Shown here: positions 1-8,130 of the stretch, piece by piece
How positions within the stretch are numbered: position 1 is the stretch's first letter
Layout of the letters: each line of letters begins with the position of its first letter
Source of the DNA: CAVPWP01 sp050789285
Lineage (GTDB): Bacteria; Pseudomonadota; Alphaproteobacteria; Rhodobacterales; Rhodobacteraceae
Assembly (NCBI RefSeq): GCF_050789285.1
Contig: NZ_JBOUVX010000003.1
Location: forward strand, 372,001 to 436,000
Direction: 5' to 3'
DNA: 64,000 bases
Made by a program: the position numbers and the translations under genes
The notes under the pieces: model-generated
Told to the model about the DNA's origin: nothing
What the model saw: the letters and a program-made list of their open reading frames with translations, nothing else
Database searches by the model: none

Positions 1-40
1 CCGCAACGTCAGACTTCGCAGAACCGCCGCCATCCCCTAC

Positions 41-784
41 ATGAAAGCCGTGAGACAGCTGATCGCCCTTGCCCTTCTTCTGGCCGCCACGGCAACCGCG
101 GCCCCGGCGCGCGCCGACTGCGTGGTGCTGCTGCACGGCCTTGCGCGCACGCCGGCCTCGCTCAAAGTCATGGAGGTGGCGCTGGCCTCGAAGGGCTATA
201 CCGTCGTCAATCTTGGCTACCCCTCGACCACGATGCCCTTCGCCGACCTCGTAGAGATCGCCGTGCCGCCCGCCGTCGCGGCCTGCGGCACCGAGCGGAC
301 GCATTTCGTGACGCATTCCATGGGCGGCATTCTTCTGCGCGCCTGGCTCGAGGATCACCGCCCGCCGCTGATGGGACGTGTCGTGATGCTGGCCCCGCCG
401 AACAAGGGCACCGAACTGGTCGATACCTTCGGCGATCTCGAGGCCTTCGCCTGGCTCAACGGTCCGGCGGGAATGGCGCTGGGCACCGGCCCCGACAGCG
501 CGCCGAACAGGCTTGGCCTGCCGACGTTCGAACTGGGCGTCATTGCAGGCGACAAGTCCCTGAACCCGGTCTATTCGCAGATCATCGAAGGGCCGGACGA
601 CGGCAAGGTTTCGGTCGACAGCACGCGGATCGAAGGGCTGACCGACCACATCGTGCTTCCGGTCACGCATACCTTCATGATGAACGACCCCCTCGTGATC
701 GCCGAGACCTTCAACTTCCTGCGGACCGGGCGCTTCCAGCCCGACCTGACGCTGCGCGAGGCGATGCGCGAGCTTCTGGAATAG
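41..784 (+). CDS. Secreted alpha/beta hydrolase (esterase/lipase-like)
   Basis: A 247-residue protein with an N-terminal signal peptide (hydrophobic residues 5-20, AxA-type end near ARA-D26), so probably periplasmic. The fold is read from an oxyanion-hole HG (H32-G33), the nucleophile elbow THSMGG with S93, and a late histidine H210; the acid is probably D193. The substrate cannot be told; small secreted esterases and triacylglycerol-lipase-like proteins of this type are common in Rhodobacteraceae. The next gene on the same strand, 30 bases downstream, also encodes a hydrolase. No clear Shine-Dalgarno sequence precedes the ATG. Confidence 0.8.
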   Translation: MKAVRQLIALALLLAATATAAPARADCVVLLHGLARTPASLKVMEVALASKGYTVVNLGYPSTTMPFADLVEIAVPPAVAACGTERTHFVTHSMGGILLRAWLEDHRPPLMGRVVMLAPPNKGTELVDTFGDLEAFAWLNGPAGMALGTGPDSAPNRLGLPTFELGVIAGDKSLNPVYSQIIEGPDDGKVSVDSTRIEGLTDHIVLPVTHTFMMNDPLVIAETFNFLRTGRFQPDLTLREAMRELLE

Positions 785-813
785 ACCGCGACGGCGGCCG
801 GGGGCCGCGCTAT

Positions 814-2304
814 ATGCGCCCCATGTCCCGCCTTCGCCCCCTTCACTGGATCGTCGCCGCGCTCGCCCTTGTGGTGCTTGCGCTGTCGCTCTGGCGGCTG
901 GAAGGCGTGCGGCAGGGGATCGAGATCCTGCGCTTCGAGGTCGGCACGACGCCCGCCACGCTGTACCGTCTGCCCGGGGGCGACCGGCGGCTTGTCGTGG
1001 TCAGCCACGGCTTCGCGGGCTCGCGCCAGCTGATGGAAGCCTGGTCGCTCACGCTGGCCCGGAACGGCCTTGCGGTGGTGGCCTTTGACTATGAAGGCCA
1101 CGGCCGGAATTCCGTGCCGATGTCGGGCGACGTCACCTCGGTCGAAGGCACGACGCGGCTTCTGGTGGACGAGACGCGGCGCGTGACCGACGCCGCCCTC
1201 GCCCTGCCCGGCGTCACGGGGCCGGTGGCGATCCTTGGCCACTCGATGGCCTCGGACGTGATCGTGCGCACGGCAGCGACCGACCCGCGCATCACCGATG
1301 TCGTCGCGATCTCGATGTTTTCCGAAGCCGTGACCGCTGATCATCCGCGCCGGCTTCTGATCATCACCGGGCAATGGGAGGCCTATCTGCGCGCCGCGGC
1401 CCTCGACGCGCTCAGGCTGGTCGATCCGGCGGGTCAGGAGGGCCAGACCTTGGCGGCCGGCGAGGTGCGCCGCCGCGCCGTGGTGGCCCCCATGGTCGAG
1501 CATGTGGGGGTCCTTTACAGCGCCACCGGGCTGCGCGAGGCGCGCGACTGGCTGGGCGGCGAGGGCGCGACGACCGACCCCGCGCCGGTAGCGGCGACGG
1601 GTGGGGCCATCCTTGCGATGCTGGCCGCGATCGTCGCCTTGGGCTGGCCGTTGTCGCGCCTGCTGCCGCAGGCCCGCCGGCCCACGGCGCCGCTGCCGCC
1701 CGGCCGTTTCGCCCTGGCGGTGATCGCCCCGGCGCTGGCGGCGCCCCTGATCGCCACCCGGATCGACACCGGGGTGCTTCCGGTCCTCGTGGCCGACTAC
1801 CTGGTGGTGCACCTTCTCATCCTGGGGGTCCTGCAACTGGCGGTCCTTCGATGGGCGGGCGTGAGCCCGGGGCCGGTCCGGCCGCTTGCCCTTGCCGCAC
1901 TTCTGGTTTGGGGCCTGCTGGTCTTCGGTGGCGCGCTGGACCGCTATGTCGCAAGTTTCTGGCCCTCCGGCACGCGCTGGGGGATCGTCGCGCTTCTGGC
2001 GCTGGGAACGATCCCGGCGATGTTGGCCGACACCACGCTGTCGGATGCGGGCCAGGCCCCGCTCTGGCGGCGGATTGGCGCGAAGGCGGCGTTCTTCGCC
2101 TCGCTCGCGCTGGCGGTGGCGCTTGACTTCGAACGGCTGTTCTTCCTTCTGATCGTGGTGCCTGTGATCGTGCTGTTCTTCCTTGTCTATGGGCTGATGG
2201 GGCGCTGGGCCGGCCGCGGCGCGACCGCCGCGACGGTGGGCCTTGGCCTTGGCGTGATCCTCGCCTGGGCGCTGGGCGTCACCTTTCCGCTTTTTGCGGC
2301 ATGA
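814..2304 (+). CDS. Membrane alpha/beta hydrolase fused to a polytopic membrane domain
   Basis: A 496-residue protein in three parts: an N-terminal membrane anchor (about residues 11-27), an alpha/beta hydrolase domain (about 40-250; HG at 65-66, nucleophile S134 in GHSMAS, candidate H220 in VEH), and a C-terminal region of about eight hydrophobic segments (about 263-496). The usual hydrolase of this class has no such tail. ATG 814 is taken, but ATG 823 is equally possible: it lies six bases after a TATATG hexamer at 811-816, matching a leaderless pattern seen elsewhere in this window. Function is unknown; hydrolysis of a lipid-like or membrane-derived ester is only an inference. Confidence 0.75.
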   Translation: MRPMSRLRPLHWIVAALALVVLALSLWRLEGVRQGIEILRFEVGTTPATLYRLPGGDRRLVVVSHGFAGSRQLMEAWSLTLARNGLAVVAFDYEGHGRNSVPMSGDVTSVEGTTRLLVDETRRVTDAALALPGVTGPVAILGHSMASDVIVRTAATDPRITDVVAISMFSEAVTADHPRRLLIITGQWEAYLRAAALDALRLVDPAGQEGQTLAAGEVRRRAVVAPMVEHVGVLYSATGLREARDWLGGEGATTDPAPVAATGGAILAMLAAIVALGWPLSRLLPQARRPTAPLPPGRFALAVIAPALAAPLIATRIDTGVLPVLVADYLVVHLLILGVLQLAVLRWAGVSPGPVRPLALAALLVWGLLVFGGALDRYVASFWPSGTRWGIVALLALGTIPAMLADTTLSDAGQAPLWRRIGAKAAFFASLALAVALDFERLFFLLIVVPVIVLFFLVYGLMGRWAGRGATAATVGLGLGVILAWALGVTFPLFAA

Positions 2305-2367
2305 GAGCGCTTCGCTTGGCCGGACGATCTGCTAGGCTGCCCCGAGGAAGCCAGGGACACCCGCGCG

Positions 2368-3756
2368 ATGGCGCTGCATTTCGACAACACGCCCTTCGAC
2401 CGTCTGACGATCGGCGACACCGCCGAGACGACGCGGGCCTGCACGGCCGACGATCTTTACGTCTTCGCGCGCTCGTCGGGCAACCGCAACCCGATGCACC
2501 TGCCCGAGGCCGACGGCGACCTTGACGGCGTGCCCGAAGGCATCGCGCCGATGCTCTGGGTGGCCTCACTTGTCTCGGAGGTTCTGGGCAACAAGCTGCC
2601 CGGTCCGGGAACGATGTATCGCAGCCAGACCCTGACCGCCCACACCGCCGCCCGCGTGGGCGATACCCTGACCGCGCGGGTGACGCTTCTGGCCAAGGGG
2701 GACGGCCGGCTCGCGCGGTTTTCGACCGAGGTCCTGCGCGAGGATGGCACCCTGATCCTGTCGGGCGAGGCCGAGGTGATCGCCCCCGACCGCCCGCAAA
2801 GCTTCGACGGCTCGGACGTGCCCGACCTGCTGCTGCGCCGGCATGTGCATTTCGAGCGCCTGCTGAAGCTGGCCGAACCGCTGGCCCCCCTGCGCACCGC
2901 CGTGGTCGCCCCCGAAGAAGCCAAGTCGCTGGGCGGCGCGCTTCTGGCCCTGTCGCATACCCTGATCGAGCCGATCCTGCTGGGCGACCCAGCCCGGATC
3001 GAGGCTGCGGCCGACGAGATCGGCGCCGATCTGAAGGGGATCCGGATCATCCCGATCCCCGAGAACCGCCTTGCCGCCGCACGGGCCGTGGCGCTGGTGC
3101 GCGAGGGCCGGGCCGACGCGATCATGAAGGGGCATCTGCACACCGACGTCCTGCTGCACCCGATGCTCGACAGCGACACGGGGCTGCGCGCGGGACGGCG
3201 GCTGAGCCACATCTTCGTGATGGACGTTCCCGGACTGAAGCAGCTTCTTTTCGTGACCGACGCCGCGATCAACATCGCCCCCGACCTCAAGACCAAGGTC
3301 GACATCGTACAGAACGCGATCGATCTTGCCCGGGCGTTGGGGATCGAGGAGCCCAAGGTGGGCATCCTGTCGGCGGTCGAGACGGTGAACTTCGCGATCC
3401 CCTCGACCATGGATGCCGCGATCCTGTCGAAGATGGCCGAGCGCGGGCAGATCACCGGCGGCGCGGTCGACGGGCCGCTTGCGATGGACAACGCCGTCGA
3501 CCTCGAGGCGGCGCGCACCAAGGGGCTGACCTCGGTCGTGGCCGGAAAGGCCGACATCCTGGTCGCGCCGAACCTCGAGGCCGGCAACATGCTGGCCAAG
3601 GAACTGAGCTTCATCGCCCACGCCGCGGCGGCGGGCGTGGTGATCGGCGCGTCCTGTCCCGTCATCCTGAACAGCCGGTCGGACGACGACGAGGCGCGGC
3701 TGGCCTCGTGCGCGGTGGCCGCGCTTTATCACGCCCGCGCCAAGACCCCGGGATGA
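2368..3756 (+). CDS. Bifunctional MaoC-like hydratase / phosphate acyltransferase
   Basis: A 462-residue fusion. Residues about 8-135 form a MaoC/hotdog domain (SSGNRNPMH is the hydratase-type motif) and residues about 150-455 a Pta/Ptb phosphate acetyl/butyryltransferase domain (MKGHLHTD, then SAVETVN). This architecture is known in alphaproteobacteria as enoyl-CoA hydratase/phosphate acetyltransferase. The Pta part should interconvert acyl-CoA and acyl phosphate. The gene overlaps ackA by ATGA (3753-3756), implying translational coupling, so acyl phosphate would pass directly to the kinase. Cytosolic. The preferred chain length (acetyl, propionyl or butyryl) cannot be judged from the sequence. 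Confidence 0.88.
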   Translation: MALHFDNTPFDRLTIGDTAETTRACTADDLYVFARSSGNRNPMHLPEADGDLDGVPEGIAPMLWVASLVSEVLGNKLPGPGTMYRSQTLTAHTAARVGDTLTARVTLLAKGDGRLARFSTEVLREDGTLILSGEAEVIAPDRPQSFDGSDVPDLLLRRHVHFERLLKLAEPLAPLRTAVVAPEEAKSLGGALLALSHTLIEPILLGDPARIEAAADEIGADLKGIRIIPIPENRLAAARAVALVREGRADAIMKGHLHTDVLLHPMLDSDTGLRAGRRLSHIFVMDVPGLKQLLFVTDAAINIAPDLKTKVDIVQNAIDLARALGIEEPKVGILSAVETVNFAIPSTMDAAILSKMAERGQITGGAVDGPLAMDNAVDLEAARTKGLTSVVAGKADILVAPNLEAGNMLAKELSFIAHAAAAGVVIGASCPVILNSRSDDDEARLASCAVAALYHARAKTPG

Positions 3757-4883
3757 GCGCGATCCTGACGCTCAACGCGGGCTCGTCGTCGATCCGGTTC
3801 GCCCTTTACGATGCGGAGGGCGCCAGCCGGCGGACCGGGGGGCAGGTCGAGCGGATCGGGATGGGTGAGGCGCGGCTGCGCGGCCCCGATGGCGTGCGCA
3901 CCCTGGGACAGGTGGACCATGCCCAAGCGCTTGACGCGATCCTCGACGCCCTGCCGGACAGCGACATCGTCGCGGTGGGACATCGGATCGTGCACGGCGG
4001 GGTGCGCCACCGCGGACCCGCCCAGGTCGATCCGGCGCTGCGGGACGAACTTGAGGCGCTTGTGCCCCTTGCCCCCCTGCACCAGCCCCACAACCTTGCG
4101 GCCCTGGACGCGGCTCAGGCGCGGTTTCCGAAGGCCGCGCAGGTGGCCTGCTTCGACACCGCCTTTCACCGCGGCCATCCCTTCGTCAACGACACCTTCG
4201 CCCTGCCCCGGCGGTTCTACGACGCGGGCATCCGCCGCTACGGCTTTCACGGGCTGAGCTACGAATTCATCTCGGGGCGTCTGGCGGCCAAGCATCCGGC
4301 GCTTCACGCCGGCCGAGTCGTCGTCGCGCACTTGGGCAACGGCGCCTCGATGTGCGCGATCCAGGGCGGGCGCAGCATCGGATCGACCATGGGCTTCACC
4401 GCCCTCGACGGGCTGCCCATGGGCACGCGGTCGGGCCAGATCGACCCGGGCGTGCTGCTTTACCTGCTGGGCCAGGGCTACGACGCCGAGGGTCTGACGC
4501 AGCTTCTTTATCACGAGAGCGGGCTCAAGGGCCTGTCGGGCATCAGCGGCGACATGCGCGACCTGCTGGCATCGCCTGAGACCGGGGCGGCCGAGGCGAT
4601 CGACTATTACGTCTTCCGCATCCGGCGCGAACTTGGTGCGATGGCCGCCGTTCTGGGCGGGCTCGACGCGCTGGTCTTCTGCGGCGGCGTGGGCGAAAAC
4701 GCCGCGCCGATCCGCGAGCGCGTGATCGACGGGATGGACTGGCTTGGCCTTGCCCTCGACCGCACGGCGAACGCCCGGGGCGCGGCCGAGATCGGCGCGG
4801 GCCGGGTGCGCGTGCTGGTGATCCCGACGGACGAGGAATCGGTCATCGCCGCCCAGACCGCCCGACTGGCCGGATCCGCCTGA
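3753..4883 (+). CDS. ackA: Acetate/propionate kinase
   Basis: A 376-residue member of the acetokinase family (ASKHA fold): N-terminal NAGSSSIRF, central AHLGNGASM, the GFTALDGLPMGTRSGQIDPG signature and the C-terminal FCGGVGENA motif are all present. It converts acyl phosphate plus ADP to the carboxylate plus ATP, or the reverse. The ATG at 3753 overlaps the stop codon of the upstream MaoC-Pta gene, which fixes the start and suggests co-translation with the phosphotransacylase. An open frame continues 45 bases upstream, but that extension lies inside the partner gene and is not used. Confidence 0.93.
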   Translation: MSAILTLNAGSSSIRFALYDAEGASRRTGGQVERIGMGEARLRGPDGVRTLGQVDHAQALDAILDALPDSDIVAVGHRIVHGGVRHRGPAQVDPALRDELEALVPLAPLHQPHNLAALDAAQARFPKAAQVACFDTAFHRGHPFVNDTFALPRRFYDAGIRRYGFHGLSYEFISGRLAAKHPALHAGRVVVAHLGNGASMCAIQGGRSIGSTMGFTALDGLPMGTRSGQIDPGVLLYLLGQGYDAEGLTQLLYHESGLKGLSGISGDMRDLLASPETGAAEAIDYYVFRIRRELGAMAAVLGGLDALVFCGGVGENAAPIRERVIDGMDWLGLALDRTANARGAAEIGAGRVRVLVIPTDEESVIAAQTARLAGSA

Positions 4884-4961
4884 CGCGATCGTGCGCGCGC
4901 GTTGATGCGGGCCCCCCACCCTCCCCTTCCCGGCGCGGTCCTCTTGGCCTATATGCCGGGC

Positions 4962-5405
4962 ATGTTCGGAGATTTCCTAAGACGCCTTGCCGCCCCCGGG
5001 CCCGATCCCCTTCCCAGCGAGGATGCCCGCCTGGCGCTGGCCGCGCTTCTGGTGCGCGTTGCGCGCTCGGACGGGCACTACGCCGAGGCCGAGATGCGGC
5101 GGATCGATCGCATTCTGGCCCTGCGCTACGGCCTGTCGCCCTTCGAGGCGGTGGCGCTGCGCGGGCGTGCCGAAACCCTTGAAGCCGAAGCCCCGGATAC
5201 GGTGCGCTTCACCCGCGCGATCAAGGACGCGGTGCCCTACGAGGACCGGCACGGCGTCATCGAGGCGCTGTGGGAGGTGGTGCTGGCCGATGGCGCGCGC
5301 GACCACGACGAGGATGCGCTGCTGCGGCTTGTGGCGAACCTTCTCGGGGTGAACGACCGCGACTCCAACATCGCCCGGCAAAAGGTCGAGGCGCGGCAGG
5401 GATGA
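4962..5405 (+). CDS. TerB-family tellurite-resistance-like protein
   Basis: A 147-residue soluble helical protein. The region around residues 25-135 (ALAALLVRVARSDGHYAEAE, then EALWEVVLADGARDHDED) shows the paired acidic helices of the TerB domain, thought to bind metal ions. In alphaproteobacteria such stand-alone TerB proteins are common and do not by themselves confer tellurite resistance. The start ATG at 4962 is preferred over upstream codons 4902 and 4953, because the family begins near MFGDFLRR and a TATATG hexamer ends six bases before it, suggesting leaderless transcription. No ter operon surrounds it. Confidence 0.8.
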   Translation: MFGDFLRRLAAPGPDPLPSEDARLALAALLVRVARSDGHYAEAEMRRIDRILALRYGLSPFEAVALRGRAETLEAEAPDTVRFTRAIKDAVPYEDRHGVIEALWEVVLADGARDHDEDALLRLVANLLGVNDRDSNIARQKVEARQG

Positions 5406-5492
5406 CGCTGCCGGTGTTCGCTCACCGGCGCTCGGACCGGCACCGCGCAAACGATTGCCGCGAATTTTGGCACTTGCCGCTAGGTCGTGCCC

Positions 5493-5507
5493 ATTGCCGA
5501 TTGCAAT
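5493..5507. promoter_or_regulatory. Short inverted repeat upstream of the ABC transporter operon
   Basis: ATTGC and GCAAT arms flank a five-base centre, 55 bases before the GTG of the ATPase gene, in the 156-base gap 5406-5561. It could be a regulator site for the uptake operon, but the arms are short and no matching second site was found. Confidence 0.25.
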
Positions 5508-5561
5508 CCCGTCCAAATCCCGCCTAACTGTGACGCCGGGGAAACAACAACCGACAAGATC

Positions 5562-6335
5562 GTGACCGACGCGACCGCACCCGTTATCGAGATCCGGAAT
5601 CTCCACAAGCGCTATGGCGCGCTTGAGGTCCTTAAGGGGGTGGATCTGACCGCCCCGCGCGGACATGTCGTGTCGCTCATCGGATCGTCGGGATCGGGAA
5701 AGTCGACGCTCTTGCGCTGCGCCAACCTGCTCGAGGACAGCCAGGACGGCGAGATCCGTTTCGAGGGTGAACCGATCGTCTGGAGCGGATCCGGGCTTGG
5801 GCGGCATCCGGCGGACCGGACGCAGGTCACGCGCATCCGGACCAACCTGTCGATGGTCTTCCAGCAGTTCAACCTGTGGTCCCATCTGACGATCCTGCAG
5901 AACGTGATGGAGGCGCCGGTGACGGTGCTCAAGCGCGACCGCGACGCGGTCGAGACCTCGGCCCGCGGCTATCTCGACAAGGTGGGGATCGGCGACAAGT
6001 GCGATGCCTATCCCGCCATGCTTTCGGGCGGCCAGCAGCAGCGTGCCGCGATCGCGCGGGCGCTGTGCATGGAACCGCGCGCCCTGCTGTTCGACGAGCC
6101 GACCTCGGCCCTCGATCCCGAGTTGCAGCGCGAAGTGGTGGCGGTGATCAAGGATCTTGCCGACGAGAAGCGCACGATGATCCTTGTGACGCACGACATG
6201 AACCTGGCCGCCGACGTCTCGGACCACGTCATCTTCCTGCACCAGGGACGGGTCGAGGAAGAAGGAACGCCGAAAGAGATCTTCGAGACCCCGAAGTCCG
6301 AGCGGCTTCGGCAATTCATCCTGCACAGTCCGTGA
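5562..6335 (+). CDS. Polar amino-acid-type ABC transporter ATP-binding protein
   Basis: A 257-residue ATPase from a GTG start, chosen because homologues begin near TDATAPVIEIRNLHKRYG; an upstream GTG at 5487 would add 25 unlikely residues. Walker A GSSGSGKST, Q-loop (FQQFNLW), signature LSGGQQQR, Walker B ALLFDEPTSALD and switch VTHD are intact. The long insertion before the Q-loop and overall pattern match the HisP/GlnQ group. It powers the importer formed with the next three genes (binding protein and two permeases), all on the same strand. Confidence 0.92.
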   Translation: MTDATAPVIEIRNLHKRYGALEVLKGVDLTAPRGHVVSLIGSSGSGKSTLLRCANLLEDSQDGEIRFEGEPIVWSGSGLGRHPADRTQVTRIRTNLSMVFQQFNLWSHLTILQNVMEAPVTVLKRDRDAVETSARGYLDKVGIGDKCDAYPAMLSGGQQQRAAIARALCMEPRALLFDEPTSALDPELQREVVAVIKDLADEKRTMILVTHDMNLAADVSDHVIFLHQGRVEEEGTPKEIFETPKSERLRQFILHSP

Positions 6336-6354
6336 TGGCGAATACCGAAAGAAT

Positions 6355-6386
6355 GTAGCTATACTAATGCTGAAGTAGCTGATCTA
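6355..6386. promoter_or_regulatory. Phased direct repeat before the binding-protein gene
   Basis: GTAGCT-N3-CTA occurs at 6355-6366 and again, as GTAGCT-N3-CTA, at 6375-6386. The period of 20 bases is close to two helical turns. A TATACT hexamer (6360-6365) overlaps the first copy, so this may be a regulated promoter giving extra transcription of the binding protein. No good -35 element was found at the expected distance. Confidence 0.3.
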
Positions 6387-6420
6387 ATCACCCGACAACC
6401 GTCTTATGGGGAGACACATG

Positions 6421-7170
6421 ATGACCGCTAGACTGCTGACCACCCTCGCCGTGACAGGCGCGCTTCTTGCCGGCGCAGCCGCCGCGCAGGAGGTCGTCCG
6501 GATGGGGACCGAAGGCGCCTATCCTCCGTACAACTTCATCAACGACGCGGGCCAGGTCGATGGCTACGAGCGCGAACTTGGCGACCTGCTGTGCGAACGC
6601 GCGGGCCTGACCTGCGAATGGGTCACGAACGAGTGGGACTCGATCATTCCGAACCTGACCTCGGCCAACTACGACACGATCATGGCGGGCATGTCGATCA
6701 CGCCCGAGCGCGAGGAAGTCGTGGACTTCACGCAGAACTACATTCCGCCCGCAGCCTCGGCCTTCGCATCGACCAATCCCGATGCAGACCTCGAGGGCGG
6801 CGTGATCGCGGCGCAGGTCAACACGATCCAGGCCGCCCATATCGCGGCTTCGGGTGCGACGCTGCTTGAATTCGCGACCCCCGACGAAACCATCGCCGCC
6901 GTTCGCAACGGCGAAGCCGATGCCGTCTTCGCCGACAAGGACTTCCTTGTCGCCATCGTCGACGAGGACCCGAACATGTCCTTCGTGGGCGAGGACGTCC
7001 CGCTTGGCGGCGGCGTCGGCATGGCCTTGCGCGAGGGCGACCCGCGGCGCGAGACGTTCGACGCGATCCTCGGCGAACTGAAGGCCGACGGCACGCTGAA
7101 CGAACTGATCGTCAAGTGGTTCGGCGAGGACGCCACGGTCTATGACCTTGACGAGGCCAGCGGCAACTAA
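6421..7170 (+). CDS. Periplasmic solute-binding protein of polar amino-acid-type ABC transporter
   Basis: A 249-residue family 3 (SBP_bac_3) binding protein with a signal peptide ending near AAAQE. The mature part begins VVRMGTEGAYPPYNF, and the GYERELGDLLCERAGL and MAGMSITPEREEVVDF blocks are typical of the ArgT/HisJ/OccT type. It captures the substrate and delivers it to the two permeases. The family fits basic or polar amino acids and opines better than PotD/PotF polyamine receptors, although the downstream genes suggest an amine substrate. ATG 6421 is placed seven bases after GGGGAG; ATG 6418 is an alternative. Confidence 0.9.
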   Translation: MTARLLTTLAVTGALLAGAAAAQEVVRMGTEGAYPPYNFINDAGQVDGYERELGDLLCERAGLTCEWVTNEWDSIIPNLTSANYDTIMAGMSITPEREEVVDFTQNYIPPAASAFASTNPDADLEGGVIAAQVNTIQAAHIAASGATLLEFATPDETIAAVRNGEADAVFADKDFLVAIVDEDPNMSFVGEDVPLGGGVGMALREGDPRRETFDAILGELKADGTLNELIVKWFGEDATVYDLDEASGN

Positions 7171-7210
7171 GGTCCGCACGGCCGCGTCGCCGGCCGGGTC
7201 CGCCTTACCT

Positions 7211-7235
7211 CCTTCCCCTGTTTCCCGGGGGAAGG
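7211..7235. repeat. Stem-loop between binding-protein and permease genes
   Basis: Perfect eight-base arms CCTTCCCC (7211-7218) and GGGGAAGG (7228-7235) enclose a nine-base loop, 40 bases after the binding-protein stop. There is no T-tract. Hairpins at this place in ABC operons commonly protect the binding-protein mRNA from 3' decay and keep permease expression low; that role is inferred. Confidence 0.6.
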
Positions 7236-7251
7236 GGGGCCCGAACAGAAC

Positions 7252-8130
7252 ATGTTCTCCTATTGCGCCAATCCCTCGGAGCTCGACACCTTTCGGTGGC
7301 TGTCGTGCTATCTGACCACGGGCGTGCACATGAAGTTCTACCTCAGCTTCGGGGTCGTGCTTCTGCTTCTGGCGCTGACGGCGCCGCTTGCGCTGCTGTT
7401 CGGCTTCGGCGGCGCGGTCGCGTCACGGTCGCGCTTCCTGCCGCTGTCGCTGCTGGGCAAGACCTATACCGCGATGGTGCGCGGCATCCCCGACATCGCC
7501 TTCTTCCTGTTCTTCGTCATCGCGCTTGACCAGGGGCTCGAATGGCTGCGCCACCAGGCGCTGTGCCCCGACTGGACCGAGCCGATCCGCCAGGGCGCCA
7601 ACTTCCTGGTCTGTCCGCAGGCGAAACTGCCGCAATCGGCCTCGCCGCAGATGTTCCATGAGATCTACAATTTCTCGCTGGCGGTCTTCACCTTCGCGAT
7701 CGTGTTCGGCGCCTTCGCGGCAAACGTCCTTTACGGGGCGATGCAGGCCGTACCGCGCGCCCAGATCGAGACGGCCGAGGCCTATGGCATGACGCCGCGG
7801 CAGGCGTTCCGGCGGGTGCTGGTCCCGCAGATGTGGATCTACGCCCTGCCCGGCCTGTCGAACCTGTGGATGATCCTGATCAAGGCCACGCCGCTTCTGT
7901 TCCTGCTGGGGGTCGAGGACATCGTCTATTGGGCGCGCGAGCTGGGCGGCTCGAAGACCGCCCGCTTCTCGGACTATCCGCATCCCGACTGGCGGCTCTG
8001 GTACTTCCTGGGACTTCTGGTGTTCTACCTTGCCATGACGCGGGTCTCGGAGATCGTGCTGGGGCGGCTGACCCGGCGGCTGAGCCGCGGCCAGGCCACC
8101 ATGGCCGGCGAGGAGCTGCGCCGGGCATGA
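7252..8130 (+). CDS. Polar amino-acid-type ABC transporter permease (HisQ-like)
   Basis: A 292-residue inner-membrane permease with several transmembrane segments. The EAA loop that contacts the ATPase is seen in AQIETAEAYGMTPRQAFRRV. An insertion of about 55 residues (about 95-150, two Cys) between the first membrane segments is longer than in minimal HisQ. It overlaps the next permease by ATGA (8127-8130), so the two subunits are probably translated together and form a heterodimeric channel. Confidence 0.9.
   Translation: MFSYCANPSELDTFRWLSCYLTTGVHMKFYLSFGVVLLLLALTAPLALLFGFGGAVASRSRFLPLSLLGKTYTAMVRGIPDIAFFLFFVIALDQGLEWLRHQALCPDWTEPIRQGANFLVCPQAKLPQSASPQMFHEIYNFSLAVFTFAIVFGAFAANVLYGAMQAVPRAQIETAEAYGMTPRQAFRRVLVPQMWIYALPGLSNLWMILIKATPLLFLLGVEDIVYWARELGGSKTARFSDYPHPDWRLWYFLGLLVFYLAMTRVSEIVLGRLTRRLSRGQATMAGEELRRA

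Noticed and set aside
571..1836. A 421-codon minus-strand frame over the membrane hydrolase
   Set aside because: Shadow of the plus-strand gene with low-complexity Arg/His content.
4962..5405. Tellurite resistance operon
   Set aside because: Only a TerB-like protein is present, with no terA, terC, terD or terE neighbours.
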